Shown here in pieces: positions 22,116 to 31,923 of a DNA stretch of 64,000 nucleotides. Every line of letters begins with the position of its first letter. Within the stretch, counting starts at the first letter, position 1. The DNA is from Asparagopsis taxiformis. Taxonomy: Eukaryota; Rhodophyta; Florideophyceae; Bonnemaisoniales; Bonnemaisoniaceae. The notes under the pieces were generated by a model. It saw nothing but the letters and a program-made list of their open reading frames with translations, was not told where the DNA came from and searched no databases. Location of the stretch: NCBI GenBank assembly GCA_030407315.1, contig JALQPE010002092.1, positions 21,735-85,734 of the forward strand, read 5' to 3'. The position numbers were made by a program, and so were the translations under genes.

Positions 22116-24212
22116 ATGATGCGTACTGTTCAGATGAATGGTGGTTCCAGCAACACCAGCCAATTCGTTCATACCCTTCAACCGATGTCCTTCGCTGACT
22201 TGATGCAAGGTTTGCTCTCAAAGCGTCACTTTGATAGAGATCGATCTTTGCAGCAGATCAGGCGTAGCGTATCAACATGGGACGAAAACCAAGTTTTCCA
22301 ATTGCAACAAGATCTGCTTCGAGTAATGAACCAGCACGAGTCATGGGAACAGGCACACGGAGCAATTCGCGCCGCTCAAGTCATTCTTCATGAACGCTCA
22401 CTTGACAAGCAAGCAAATGTGGATGTAACATTTTCTGAACAGGCCCTCGAAATGTGTATCAAGTTGATCGAGCATTCCGAAGCACGCATTCGCGAGGCTA
22501 CCTCTCTTCTAATTGGTACTCTTGCGCATATCCTTGGCATCGCAGTTTGGCAAAAGATGGCACCTTGTCTTTTACAAAGAATAGAGGATAACTTTGAACT
22601 CGACGAAACCCAACGCCTCCTTGAAGCAGCGCGAATCGCGGGTCGGGACCTGGATCAGGCTGCTGCAGATGCAAAGCTCCATGGTCTTCAAATGGTACAC
22701 GAGACGGAGGGTTGGCGCGGGCTCGAAACTATGTTGCTAGCCATGTCCGATCTCCTCAAAGGATGTGGTACGGAAATGCTTCTACCTGTTGTTGAGACCG
22801 GTGACATATGTCAAATTGAAGGTCTTTCCCTTCTGGTTTCCTATATCATTCGGGCGAAAGACCATCCAAATCGTTTTGTTCGTGAGGCTGGCTTGCGAGT
22901 GCTGGAAAGTTTTGCACTTTCCGGCGCCAATGCCAATCCAGGCAAACCGTCTGTAATTGTGGCTACCTTGTCTAAATCCTGTATTATGGTTGTCATGGAA
23001 GGATTGCAAGATAACTGGAGTCAGGTTAGGTTTGCCGCCTCCATTGCTATCAGAACAGTTCTCAATGCTATCAATGTCGACCAAAAGCGCTCCATGTATC
23101 CCGACTTGCTGCCGCGTATGTGCTTGAATAGACATTATGTAGCAGAGGGGGTTCGAGTGTTCAGTCAACAGACATGGAGATCTGTAATATCTGAGGATGG
23201 AAAGGTCTACCTGATTAAGCACATGGACAAGTGTATTTCTTACTATGAAAGCCAATGCATTGCCGATAATCACGCTGTGCGGGAAGCAGCGTGTCAAGGA
23301 TTTGGGGAGATAGCGATTAGGCTGGACAACGACAAAATTCGCGTCTTTGTACCTAGGATCATTGACGCTCTGGAGGTTTGTTTCAAAGATGAGTCATGGC
23401 CTGTTCGTGATCATGCTTGTCGAGCACTCGCCGATGTGATTTCCCGCTTTCCCACTGAGGTGAAACATACAGGCAAACTGGCAGACTTGTACGATCTGTA
23501 TGACGCACATTTAGCGGATAATATTGCTTCTGTGCGAAAGAATTGTGCTGAGGCAATAGTTAAAGCTTCTCGTGTATTTCCAGCGGATGATAATGCGTTT
23601 GGGATGAAGAAGTTGTTAGAAAGGTGCGAAGAACTAATGAAGAAGATTGACGAGCAGCCCGAACGAAGCTTCAATGGAACTAGTCGAGCGCGAGACCGGG
23701 ACAGTGGTTACGGGTCAGCAAGCAAAGTTGCCAGGGACAATGATATTGATCTACACACTGGCCAGGTAATGTACAGCTGTGGTAGCTTGGCTCCAAAGTT
23801 GCGGCGTGGTGGAGGATGTATGGATCACGGCTTTTCGCGCGAGAAGGAAGCTTGGGAAGAGGCGGATGGTGGTACGTTGTTGTGGGGCAGAATTGTAGAG
23901 TGTGGAGCAGGAGATGGACAGCTTGGCAGCGCAGCTCTAGGTACGTTTGTTGAAACGCTTGAAGCAGGATTTACAAAGAAGTTTGGACATGAAGATCAGC
24001 TTCTAGAGACAATGTTGACGACTTTGTCTCAAGTTGCGGATACGATAGCCAAAGGATATTGGACGCGGGAGCTGATGCCAAAGCTGGTACGAGTGCTAGA
24101 AGGTTGTCAGAAGTGGCCAAGCGCTCGAGTAGTTGACGCAGCCGCGGTTGCCATAAGATGTACAAGACGTGCAGTTGGGTTCACTGAATATGTTGCTGCA
24201 AGGGACTGTTAA
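22116..24212 (+). CDS. HEAT/ARM-repeat protein, function unknown
   Basis: 698 residues from the first in-frame ATG at 22116 (the frame is open to a TTG at 22089). The chain is nearly all helical. Several ~40-residue units have HEAT-like pattern: RIREATSLLIGTLAHIL, NRFVREAGLRVLESFAL, WSQVRFAASIAIRTVLNAI, HAVREAACQGFGEIAIRL, WPVRDHACRALADVISRF and VRKNCAEAIVKASRVF. The conserved Val-Arg-x-Ala turns are typical of protein-binding solenoids. A Gly-rich loop between residues about 540 and 610 (CGSLAPKLRRGGGCMDHGF) separates the solenoid from a C-terminal helical segment. No enzymatic motif is seen. A scaffold role is a general inference from the fold, and no specific family was identified. Confidence 0.75.
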   Translation: MMRTVQMNGGSSNTSQFVHTLQPMSFADLMQGLLSKRHFDRDRSLQQIRRSVSTWDENQVFQLQQDLLRVMNQHESWEQAHGAIRAAQVILHERSLDKQANVDVTFSEQALEMCIKLIEHSEARIREATSLLIGTLAHILGIAVWQKMAPCLLQRIEDNFELDETQRLLEAARIAGRDLDQAAADAKLHGLQMVHETEGWRGLETMLLAMSDLLKGCGTEMLLPVVETGDICQIEGLSLLVSYIIRAKDHPNRFVREAGLRVLESFALSGANANPGKPSVIVATLSKSCIMVVMEGLQDNWSQVRFAASIAIRTVLNAINVDQKRSMYPDLLPRMCLNRHYVAEGVRVFSQQTWRSVISEDGKVYLIKHMDKCISYYESQCIADNHAVREAACQGFGEIAIRLDNDKIRVFVPRIIDALEVCFKDESWPVRDHACRALADVISRFPTEVKHTGKLADLYDLYDAHLADNIASVRKNCAEAIVKASRVFPADDNAFGMKKLLERCEELMKKIDEQPERSFNGTSRARDRDSGYGSASKVARDNDIDLHTGQVMYSCGSLAPKLRRGGGCMDHGFSREKEAWEEADGGTLLWGRIVECGAGDGQLGSAALGTFVETLEAGFTKKFGHEDQLLETMLTTLSQVADTIAKGYWTRELMPKLVRVLEGCQKWPSARVVDAAAVAIRCTRRAVGFTEYVAARDC

Positions 24213-24233
24213 CAACATATGATTATTGTTTCC

Positions 24234-25601
24234 TCATTTTGCTACTGTTACGCGATTGACGCCATTATTACTTTCAACGTGCAATACCGCATGTGGCAAT
24301 TCCTCGTGTGCCTCATCCACCTCTGTGGAATCCACCAGCTCCGTCTCCCGTTCCATCTTCTCTTGCAACCACCGCCCATATGCCAACTCCACTTTGTAAA
24401 TCCCGGTATCTTCCAGGAAGTACCACATCACACAGTAAACTATAATAAGTGTAATAAGAGTTGATCCGAACAGCCAAAGTGCCCACACTTTCACTGTTGC
24501 TTCAGTCCTCCCCTGTAATGGAATATCGACTGTTTGCGTTGCAAAAGTATCTCTCATTGCTCTGGGTAACGTAAAGAATGACGCCAGAGTGAGGAAAAAA
24601 GTCTCTTCAACGGTAAATCCAGACTTTGCTGAGTTTGCTGTCAACAGCGCTACTCCCATCAATGAGTTAACTTGGTTCGAAAACATAATTCTTACGAACA
24701 ACGATTCATCATTGGAGCTGGGCAAGATTCGAAATACCTCTGTCTGATTGTCAGATAAGCGATAACAACCTATGACGTTGGAGTCCAACTCTTCAGTGCC
24801 TTCTAGGTCATACAGAACATTGCGGATACAGGAAATATTTGCCCCCTGCACTTGGATGACGTTTTCAAGCTTTGTCAAAATTCCGGAGGAAACGGTGGTA
24901 TTGGCAGAGAAACCGCGCTCCTCGATGAAGTCAAATTCAGCGCTAAAAGAGCCCTCGTCAGGTTCATTGACATTTTCCGAACAAAGCGCTAGACCGCGTC
25001 TTGAATCACATCGTAAACCAATCTCACTTGGATCACCAATTCGTTCAGCCTCCGTCTGATTGCCGGGGCACCATAATCCATTGAAAACATCACCATCAGC
25101 CGTGTTCGCAGTAATTGGTAAAATGGGGTGATAGTGCAAGAGTCCGTCTTGCAACCTATAGCACACCCCTGCAAGATTGCTTAATCTCTCAGATGCCATA
25201 TCAAGTAGAATGGGGCTGAAACGGCCATTGGCAGATTCCAAGCTTTCGAAACTGTTCCACGTAGCTACTTCCACATCCTCAGATACAATCACAACCCTCG
25301 ACCCAGATCCCAGTTCCAAGGCAATATCGAAGGTTATCGAAAACAAATACGCCAACAAAACTACCACGCCACCTAGTGTATAGGTGAATGGTATTCTGAC
25401 AGAGCCGCCGGATCGCCTGGAGAACAGTGATGTTATCCGCGGCATGTAGAGCAAGCCATTTTTATGCAAGCTTCGATAGGCGAAATACTCTAGAAACCGA
25501 CGAGCAATGGCGGGCCACAGCAGAGATGTCGATATGGCCAGCACGAGGTACCTGATGAGGTTGAAGATGTTAGTGTCCACACCGACACCAACTTCCTCCA
25601 T
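24234..25601 (-). CDS. Membrane protein with cysteine-containing lumenal domain (copy 1)
   Basis: 455 residues. Starts MEEVGVGVDTNIFNLIRY. Hydrophobic segments lie at about residues 16-35 (YLVLAISTSLLWPAIARRF), 74-97 (TLGGVVVLLAYLFSITFDIAL) and 390-415 (WALWLFGSTLITLIIVYCVM). The region between the second and third is about 290 residues with paired Cys and many N-x-S/T sites (for example NQTEAE, NTTVSSG, NISC), as expected for a glycosylated lumenal or extracellular domain. I do not recognise the family. It is divergently paired with a paralogue (26186-27532). The first ~125 residues of the two are identical, and the rest have drifted to clear but much lower similarity. See the inverted arms at 25230-25625 and 26162-26557. 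Confidence 0.75.
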   Translation of the reverse strand: MEEVGVGVDTNIFNLIRYLVLAISTSLLWPAIARRFLEYFAYRSLHKNGLLYMPRITSLFSRRSGGSVRIPFTYTLGGVVVLLAYLFSITFDIALELGSGSRVVIVSEDVEVATWNSFESLESANGRFSPILLDMASERLSNLAGVCYRLQDGLLHYHPILPITANTADGDVFNGLWCPGNQTEAERIGDPSEIGLRCDSRRGLALCSENVNEPDEGSFSAEFDFIEERGFSANTTVSSGILTKLENVIQVQGANISCIRNVLYDLEGTEELDSNVIGCYRLSDNQTEVFRILPSSNDESLFVRIMFSNQVNSLMGVALLTANSAKSGFTVEETFFLTLASFFTLPRAMRDTFATQTVDIPLQGRTEATVKVWALWLFGSTLITLIIVYCVMWYFLEDTGIYKVELAYGRWLQEKMERETELVDSTEVDEAHEELPHAVLHVESNNGVNRVTVAK

Positions 25602-25625
25602 AGTGATCTCTGCTGTGTTCCTGCA
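25230..25625. repeat. Inverted repeat arm 1 (396 bp)
   Basis: This segment is the reverse complement of 26162-26557, apparently without mismatch by eye. It covers the first ~124 codons of copy 1 plus 24 bp upstream of its ATG. Similarity falls sharply at both ends: at TGCAGG upstream and after the codons for ESLESA. Confidence 0.85.
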
Positions 25626-26161
25626 GATGCAAGTACAATACTCATCAATAGTTAAAACTTTAGCTGTGGAATACCCTTTCTTGACGAATTTAAGACAGTA
25701 TTGCGACTAAGATGCAGGGAAGATGATGTGTGGAAGTTCTTGTTTAATAAGTCATCTCGTCGGAGAAAAAAGTTGTGGAATCAGACATTGTCAATCTTTG
25801 CATTGTACTGTACCCTAAGTGTCGACATCCCAAAAATGGGCTGATGTATTCGGTAAGCCCTTTTCTCAGATTGGCAACTGTTCGTGGTAACCAAGGGAAC
25901 GTCCAACACATTCTCTAGTGAATTGTATCCAACATCGCAAATGATTTATTTCTTTGATACAAATTGGTCGCTTGTCATCGCACCGTTTGAAATCGGACTC
26001 GTGACAAACGCGAGCAGTAAGTTACAACTTGGAAGTTATATATCGTCTTTGCGTACTGATTTGGGATGGCTTCGCTCACGCAGCACATTATATCATGTCT
26101 TCGTTCAGCGTTTCGAGAGCGGCCGTTCCTTAGCTCATCAACCTTCGAATAGCATTGCACG
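25626..26161. other. Spacer between head-to-head membrane-protein genes
   Basis: 536 bp between the inverted arms. It should hold promoters for both divergent genes. It is AT-rich in parts and I see no coding sequence. Confidence 0.5.
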
Positions 26162-26557
26162 TGCAGGAACACAGCAGAGATCACTATGGAGGAAGTTGGT
26201 GTCGGTGTGGACACTAACATCTTCAACCTCATCAGGTACCTCGTGCTGGCCATATCGACATCTCTGCTGTGGCCCGCCATTGCTCGTCGGTTTCTAGAGT
26301 ATTTCGCCTATCGAAGCTTGCATAAAAATGGCTTGCTCTACATGCCGCGGATAACATCACTGTTCTCCAGGCGATCCGGCGGCTCTGTCAGAATACCATT
26401 CACCTATACACTAGGTGGCGTGGTAGTTTTGTTGGCGTATTTGTTTTCGATAACCTTCGATATTGCCTTGGAACTGGGATCTGGGTCGAGGGTTGTGATT
26501 GTATCTGAGGATGTGGAAGTAGCTACGTGGAACAGTTTCGAAAGCTTGGAATCTGCC
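26162..26557. repeat. Inverted repeat arm 2 (396 bp)
   Basis: Partner of 25230-25625 in opposite orientation. It covers the 5' end of copy 2 and 24 bp upstream of its ATG. Equal length and apparent identity, against diverged sequence on both sides, point to recent gene conversion or a very recent partial duplication. Confidence 0.85.
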
Positions 26558-27532
26558 CGTGGTCGTTACAGCTCTATCCTTTGGGGACTTGCTGTAGAAC
26601 GAGTACACAATCTTGCAGGGGTGTGCTATAGGTTGCAAGACGGACTTTTGCACTATCATCCTATTCTCCCGAATACGGTCAATACAACTGATGGTATTAC
26701 TATTGTCGGTCTTTGGTGCCCTGGCAATCAGACAGAGGCTGAACGAATTGGTGATCCAAATGAGATCGGGCTTCGATGCGATTCCGAGGGAGGTCGACCT
26801 CGATGTGCTAGAGCTAGTTTTGACCCTGAAAATGTTTCATTCAATTCGCCGTTCACTATCCTAGACCACCGTCCAATGTCTTCAAATGTCACTTCGTTTA
26901 CCACCATTATTAGTCAAGTTGAGGTTGTCTTGGACGTGCAAGGGACAAATATTTCTTGTGTCCGTAATGTCCGGTACAATGCGGAAGGTACTGCGGAAGT
27001 ACATTCTAATGTGTTGGGCTGCTATCGGATATCAGAAAATGAAACGGAGGTATTGCAAATCTCTATCACGTCTGAAAACAGAGCCGAATTTACGAGAGAG
27101 TTTCGTTCACCTATAGCGGACGCACTAATCGGACTAGACATCGTAGTGTCCAGCGCGTCTCGATCGGATTTCACCATGGAAAATGGGCTTTTCGTCATTT
27201 TGGCATCATTCTTTGCGTTGCCCAGAGCAATGACCGACACGTTTGCAACGAGAATGACCAGCGTTCCCGTACGAAGCAAGACGGAGGCTACGGTTAAAGT
27301 GTGGGCACTGTGGCTGTTCGGATCAACTCTTGTGACACTAATTGTCGCCTATTGGCTGATGTGGTACCTCCTGAAAGATGACGGAATATACAAAGTGGAA
27401 CGTGCCTACGGACGGTGGTTGGAGGAGAAGACGGCTCAGACGGATTCAGCACAGGCGGAGCCAGAGGTCGTGCTGCGCGTGGAGAAGCACATTGGGCGCA
27501 ACCGTTTTACGGTAAGTCATCGCGACACATAG
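26186..27532 (+). CDS. Membrane protein with cysteine-containing lumenal domain (copy 2)
   Basis: 448 residues, paralogue of the minus-strand gene at 24234-25601. Same layout: two N-terminal hydrophobic segments, a ~290-residue Cys-containing domain with several N-x-S/T sites (NQTEAE, NISC, NETE), one C-terminal transmembrane helix (WALWLFGSTLVTLIVAYWLM) and a short charged cytosolic tail (YGRWLEEKT). After the identical first ~125 residues the copies differ at roughly every second residue but keep the Cys and the blocks LAGVCYRLQDGLLHYHPILP and LWCPGNQTEAERIGDP. Family unknown. Confidence 0.75.
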   Translation: MEEVGVGVDTNIFNLIRYLVLAISTSLLWPAIARRFLEYFAYRSLHKNGLLYMPRITSLFSRRSGGSVRIPFTYTLGGVVVLLAYLFSITFDIALELGSGSRVVIVSEDVEVATWNSFESLESARGRYSSILWGLAVERVHNLAGVCYRLQDGLLHYHPILPNTVNTTDGITIVGLWCPGNQTEAERIGDPNEIGLRCDSEGGRPRCARASFDPENVSFNSPFTILDHRPMSSNVTSFTTIISQVEVVLDVQGTNISCVRNVRYNAEGTAEVHSNVLGCYRISENETEVLQISITSENRAEFTREFRSPIADALIGLDIVVSSASRSDFTMENGLFVILASFFALPRAMTDTFATRMTSVPVRSKTEATVKVWALWLFGSTLVTLIVAYWLMWYLLKDDGIYKVERAYGRWLEEKTAQTDSAQAEPEVVLRVEKHIGRNRFTVSHRDT

Positions 27533-27605
27533 CTCAGCGCGTGCGAGACGCGTGCCAGTAATTCATATTGGACCAACAGTTATTCCACACACTGCCCTCA
27601 ATTTG

Positions 27606-30600
27606 TTACTGCTGGCCTGGCAGTTGTTTGTAACTATCAGCCACGCTGTCTACAAGTGTCTGCAATACTTTGGCTATCATTATGGTGCATGTGTCTCGAA
27701 ATCCAATACCGCGTAGAGACTGCTCCAATCCTTCTTCAACATGTCTCTGAACCGTTACGCACATTTCTACAATTGTTTCCATAAAGGCACTCATCTGCAT
27801 CAAGAAGGCTTCTGCCTCACCGCCTCCCAATGCGCCGTCCAACCGCTTCTGGGAAACCCACTCTTCCCGAATGCTTCTCACTTGTTCCAACGCAATTTCT
27901 CCATTGACTCTACCCGTCGTCGTCGTCCCGTCACATGAGAGCGATAATATCATCTCACATAATCTTTCGTCACGTAAATATTTTTCAAGCACTCCAAATA
28001 TCTCTGGCTCGTATCGCGTCCAAACTCGCTCGCACAATCCGGCCACACCGGCCGGGCTTGAAATATATGACTTGTATTCCAGAAATGCAGCAGGTTCCTG
28101 AAGCTCTGGGAATACATTCCAGTCCAACATATACACAGATTTGTGCTCCATTACATCGTACATCAGAGGTAAACTCCACTGTTTCATAAACGACTTGATT
28201 CTTTCACTTGATTTCGGAAACGTTTCCAGATAACCAATCTTGTATGGAGTTACCATTGACATCACGCGCAAGTTCTCAGTTCCATGTGCCAAATTAAAAT
28301 CAGCTGTCATGTCACGTCCTCCCTTGTCCAGCAGCAGCTTGGGTCCACCAGGGTGCACCGGTAAGTAACTGCTAATATCGTATACGCATTTGTGGAATAT
28401 CACCCAACAAGACTTTGCCGTTCGGTGCTCAGCAATTTGGGAAGCAGTGAACGTCTTATTGAACACTATCGGTTTTCCACTGAAATATGCGTCAATGTGT
28501 AGTCGCTTCTCCGCTACCATGCGGTCTGCATACTCTACAGCAGAACTCTCAAAGTCCACACCATTACTCAGACCTGCAAACCGTTTCACAGCAGACGCAA
28601 TAATACTTCTCACCAGTGGCTCTAGTTCAGGCCGCCCACACGCATATACGTGCGCACCGGCTGTAATCATTTTCCAAAGCTTCTCATGCAACATATAATT
28701 TTCTTCAAACAACCCTGGGATTCGCTTCTTTGTGCCCGGTTGGAATGATAGATGTTCCTCGGACGCATCCATATCAAAATCAGCATTCTCTTGTGAACAG
28801 GCGATAGACAGCTCAACCACTTTCTCTTTGCACACTGCTTCTTCAACTTCTTCCTTATACGGAATATGCTGCGGTGATTTGATGCCAAGCACCAGCCATG
28901 CATTCCTGTTTGTGTTCCCTTCCTTTGACTTGTCGTTAATAAGCTCCTTCAGGTACGCCCTGAATGGTGCGAGGCCAGTGCCCAACGCAAACATGACGAT
29001 TGGAGCATTTGGGTCGTCAGGGAGATGGAAATCCAGCTCCGGCTCTACCCTTAGCAATATTTCTTGTCCAGGTTTGCGTTGCGAGAGATAATGGGACGAG
29101 ACACCGTTTAGAACACGATTGGGTTTTTCAGTGTTTCTTGCAATGTTGCAAACCACTTGCGAGCGGGCAATAGCCTTGGCAGTAAGATTCTTCACATTAT
29201 GAACTTGCGGCTTAGAAAGTAAGTCACACATCTTCTTCATTGTACTTCTTGTAGTTCTATTCATAGCTGTAGTGTTTTCTCGCGTCCAGTTCCTTGCTTC
29301 TTTCTTGTTACCATTCATGTTTGATTCATCACTCTCCGGCCTATGTACTTTGGTGTTTGCATCCATATTCTCCCTTGCTTCAGCATCTTCACATAACGTA
29401 ACATATCGCCTTAAATAGTTGTGTGAATCCTGCAGGAGGGGTTGCTCACCATTCAGCGGACTTTTCCGGTACCAAGGAATCCTTCCATGTTTAAATGAAA
29501 GCATGGTTTTTGCTTCATAGTGCACCTTTCCAACCACGACCTCGACTGAGTTTGGCGTAGTCTTCAAGTTTGACGCAATAGAATACGTATATGGTCGCAG
29601 TGGATCTAAAACGAAGTCTATATGCGGCAAAATAGGGAGAGGTGAAACGTTGGTCACGTCTTCGACAATAGATAGAGCAATTGGAACATTACACGCCCTC
29701 TCTTCCATCAGGAATGCAAGCAGTGCTGGGTTAGTGATGGGTAAAATGTCAGCAATCCTTGCTCCTAGCGTGGAGTTCAGAGGCTGAAGTGTAGCGATGC
29801 GGAAGAAAAGCTCGGCTTTGAGCTGAACACTTCCCCCCGTTGTTTTTCGAAAGTGATCAATTCGGCGCTCAGCTAGTGCAGTTATCCACGCTGGTTGCTT
29901 CACTTCCAAAATATCATCAGGAGACATTCTAAAGACATCCAGTGCTTCACGCACAAGTGAATCAGAGTTTTCGGGTAAAATCGAAATGCGATCTCCTGGT
30001 TCGTACACCAATGCACCTTGAGTATCAATAATAAGGCTAATCGTATCATCGTTCTCCGAAGAACGACAAGACTGAACAACACCAACAAAGAAGTTTTCTT
30101 CGCAAATCTGGAGGCGCTCTTGCATTGCAGAAGAAAGCAACTTGTTTATCATTATCCATGGGCGTTGCTGCCACTTTGGTGTCTCGGTACCGCTGGCAGT
30201 AGCAGGTCGCCCAACTTTAATGCCAACCTCGATGATACCACTGATCCTAATTCGATGCTTTCCGAGCAACCCGTGCTCACCTGCATAGGTATGTAAAGCT
30301 CTCCGAAATATGTTGAGGAGATCTTCATGAACAGAGTGATCTTGGGTAGATATGTACTCAAAGACATCAACTTTTTCCACCTGTTCAAAAAAGTCGCGAT
30401 GAAGTTTAGGAAACCATTGACGGTCCTCCTTCCACATGACACCCAATTGTGAGCTGTACTTTTTTCTGCCAAAAAACACATCTAACAAGTGGAAACTGGG
30501 ATTGAGCAATCCAGAGGCTGTTTTCTCGCCAGGCAACACTGGGTGGGCTACTGCACCAACACATCGGTTGAATTCGACGCAATCTAGATATTTGGAACTG

Positions 30601-31403
30601 AGTGGCCTGAAATCGGAACTGACGAAAGAGGCAATCATTTTCTCTATGACTTTCACGAGGCGAACGAGTTGGTGTTTGAGTGCAGCATGATCATTGCGTA
30701 AAACGGCATTGTGTGCAGATGCAATAATAAATGGTAATGGGCGGGCGGCAGCTTCGACACCAAACGTGGAGGTTAAGAAATTGCGCTCAGTGAGAGCGCC
30801 TGTAAGCATGACTCTGGGAACAGTTTGTGACCACGGGTCGGTGATGTGCTCTGTTCGAAGGAGCAGAGGTGGCGGTAGGGTATGAGGAATAATATCAAAG
30901 TTGTAATAGAGAAGATCAAAAGTTGAAAAGGAGACGGTTGGGTTTCCAAGGCGAGCATTGATTTGTTTCCATGGGTCGAGGACATGGTCTGGAACTGGGA
31001 GATAGGCAATATTTGCGATTGCATGGGCAATAGCACCGAGAGAGGCATTGGCGGAAAGAAGATGAACATCCTGGAGGTGTGTTACGGAGAGACGGGGCAA
31101 TGCGGAGAGAAAAGACGACCATTTGGAAGATTTGCAGAAGGATGGAAGCATTTGTGCTGCTTTGGTCCAGGCATCAAATGGGGGCGGGGAAGCGGGAGCG
31201 GTTGGTGCGGTAGGAAGCCATTGTTGAAAGAAAGAAAAGCGATCTGCTGTTGACTTGGGTCGAGGCGAGTGAGAAAGGCGTGCACGGGGGAGACGATTGC
31301 GGTTGAAGACATGGAGGTTATGGAGCGGCGGCGAAAACGCGAGGTAGCACCAGTCGCGACATGAGCATGTTGGAAAGAGAAAGGATGGGTCGGAATGATG
31401 CAA
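27606..31403 (-). CDS. Fusion: indoleamine-2,3-dioxygenase-like haem domain + FAD/NAD(P)H reductase + cytochrome b5
   Basis: Open frame of 1,265 codons. It opens with TTG, and the first in-frame ATG is codon 84 (31154), so the true start may lie in another frame, for example the ATG at 31312 reached through a small frame change. Residue numbers count from 31403. Residues ~120-405 match the indoleamine dioxygenase-like superfamily: LPVPDHVLDPWKQINARLGN, FHLLDVFFG, KLHRDFFEQVEK, then a helix with candidate haem-binding histidines H377 and H383 and the end GRPATASG. Residues ~435-640 are a P450-reductase-type FAD domain (YEPGDRISILPENS; R603-x-Y-x-Y-S). Residues ~795-945 are the NAD(P)H domain (GTGLAPFRAYL; YACGRPELEP). 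Residues ~985-1062 are cytochrome b5 with HPGG (H1017) and second ligand H1040. The last ~200 residues are helical and unrecognised. There is no FMN/flavodoxin domain, so b5 may be the one-electron carrier. Whole-chain function is inferred. Confidence 0.8.
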   Translation of the reverse strand: MHHSDPSFLFPTCSCRDWCYLAFSPPLHNLHVFNRNRLPRARLSHSPRPKSTADRFSFFQQWLPTAPTAPASPPPFDAWTKAAQMLPSFCKSSKWSSFLSALPRLSVTHLQDVHLLSANASLGAIAHAIANIAYLPVPDHVLDPWKQINARLGNPTVSFSTFDLLYYNFDIIPHTLPPPLLLRTEHITDPWSQTVPRVMLTGALTERNFLTSTFGVEAAARPLPFIIASAHNAVLRNDHAALKHQLVRLVKVIEKMIASFVSSDFRPLSSKYLDCVEFNRCVGAVAHPVLPGEKTASGLLNPSFHLLDVFFGRKKYSSQLGVMWKEDRQWFPKLHRDFFEQVEKVDVFEYISTQDHSVHEDLLNIFRRALHTYAGEHGLLGKHRIRISGIIEVGIKVGRPATASGTETPKWQQRPWIMINKLLSSAMQERLQICEENFFVGVVQSCRSSENDDTISLIIDTQGALVYEPGDRISILPENSDSLVREALDVFRMSPDDILEVKQPAWITALAERRIDHFRKTTGGSVQLKAELFFRIATLQPLNSTLGARIADILPITNPALLAFLMEERACNVPIALSIVEDVTNVSPLPILPHIDFVLDPLRPYTYSIASNLKTTPNSVEVVVGKVHYEAKTMLSFKHGRIPWYRKSPLNGEQPLLQDSHNYLRRYVTLCEDAEARENMDANTKVHRPESDESNMNGNKKEARNWTRENTTAMNRTTRSTMKKMCDLLSKPQVHNVKNLTAKAIARSQVVCNIARNTEKPNRVLNGVSSHYLSQRKPGQEILLRVEPELDFHLPDDPNAPIVMFALGTGLAPFRAYLKELINDKSKEGNTNRNAWLVLGIKSPQHIPYKEEVEEAVCKEKVVELSIACSQENADFDMDASEEHLSFQPGTKKRIPGLFEENYMLHEKLWKMITAGAHVYACGRPELEPLVRSIIASAVKRFAGLSNGVDFESSAVEYADRMVAEKRLHIDAYFSGKPIVFNKTFTASQIAEHRTAKSCWVIFHKCVYDISSYLPVHPGGPKLLLDKGGRDMTADFNLAHGTENLRVMSMVTPYKIGYLETFPKSSERIKSFMKQWSLPLMYDVMEHKSVYMLDWNVFPELQEPAAFLEYKSYISSPAGVAGLCERVWTRYEPEIFGVLEKYLRDERLCEMILSLSCDGTTTTGRVNGEIALEQVRSIREEWVSQKRLDGALGGGEAEAFLMQMSAFMETIVEMCVTVQRHVEEGLEQSLRGIGFRDTCTIMIAKVLQTLVDSVADSYKQLPGQQ

Positions 31404-31923
31404 GCGGGATTAGAAAGAGCCGATACGACATGATCTCTGGTCCATCGTCCTGAAGGGGAACACTTGCCATAAATTGGTAGGCTACCGTGCACGCGGCTGC
31501 AGCATTATCGCAGGAGGATTTAGAATGTACGGGTAGAATGTTGTCAATTGTATCTTGCACGCGTAATCGGTCCAGACGGACCATTCTTTACAGGCCAATC
31601 ATTTACGCCATTTCATTGGACGTATCTTACACACGTGTCAGCGACGCCGAAGATCCTGCGTCGTGTTTAGAGCCGAGAGGGTATTGAAAAAATCCAGAAA
31701 AATATTAGTCGACAGCAAGGTGGCCGTCATACCTCCGCCCCTTCTCAACACGCACATTAAACCCTACGCTAGCTAATCATCTCCGCTTTGACGAGTGCCC
31801 GATTGCACACGGTCAGTATCCCATCAAGTTTGAGGAGTGATGACAGTAATTGTTTGTGCAAACCAAACCAAATTTACCATCATTGCTAGAGCATGTAACT
31901 TCGTAGAGCGATGAGTGAAGCCG
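31404..31923. other. Intergenic region
   Basis: 520 bp between the upstream end of the fusion gene and the 3' end of the next minus-strand gene. It may contain the fusion gene's first exon or promoter. No separate gene is recognised. Confidence 0.5.
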
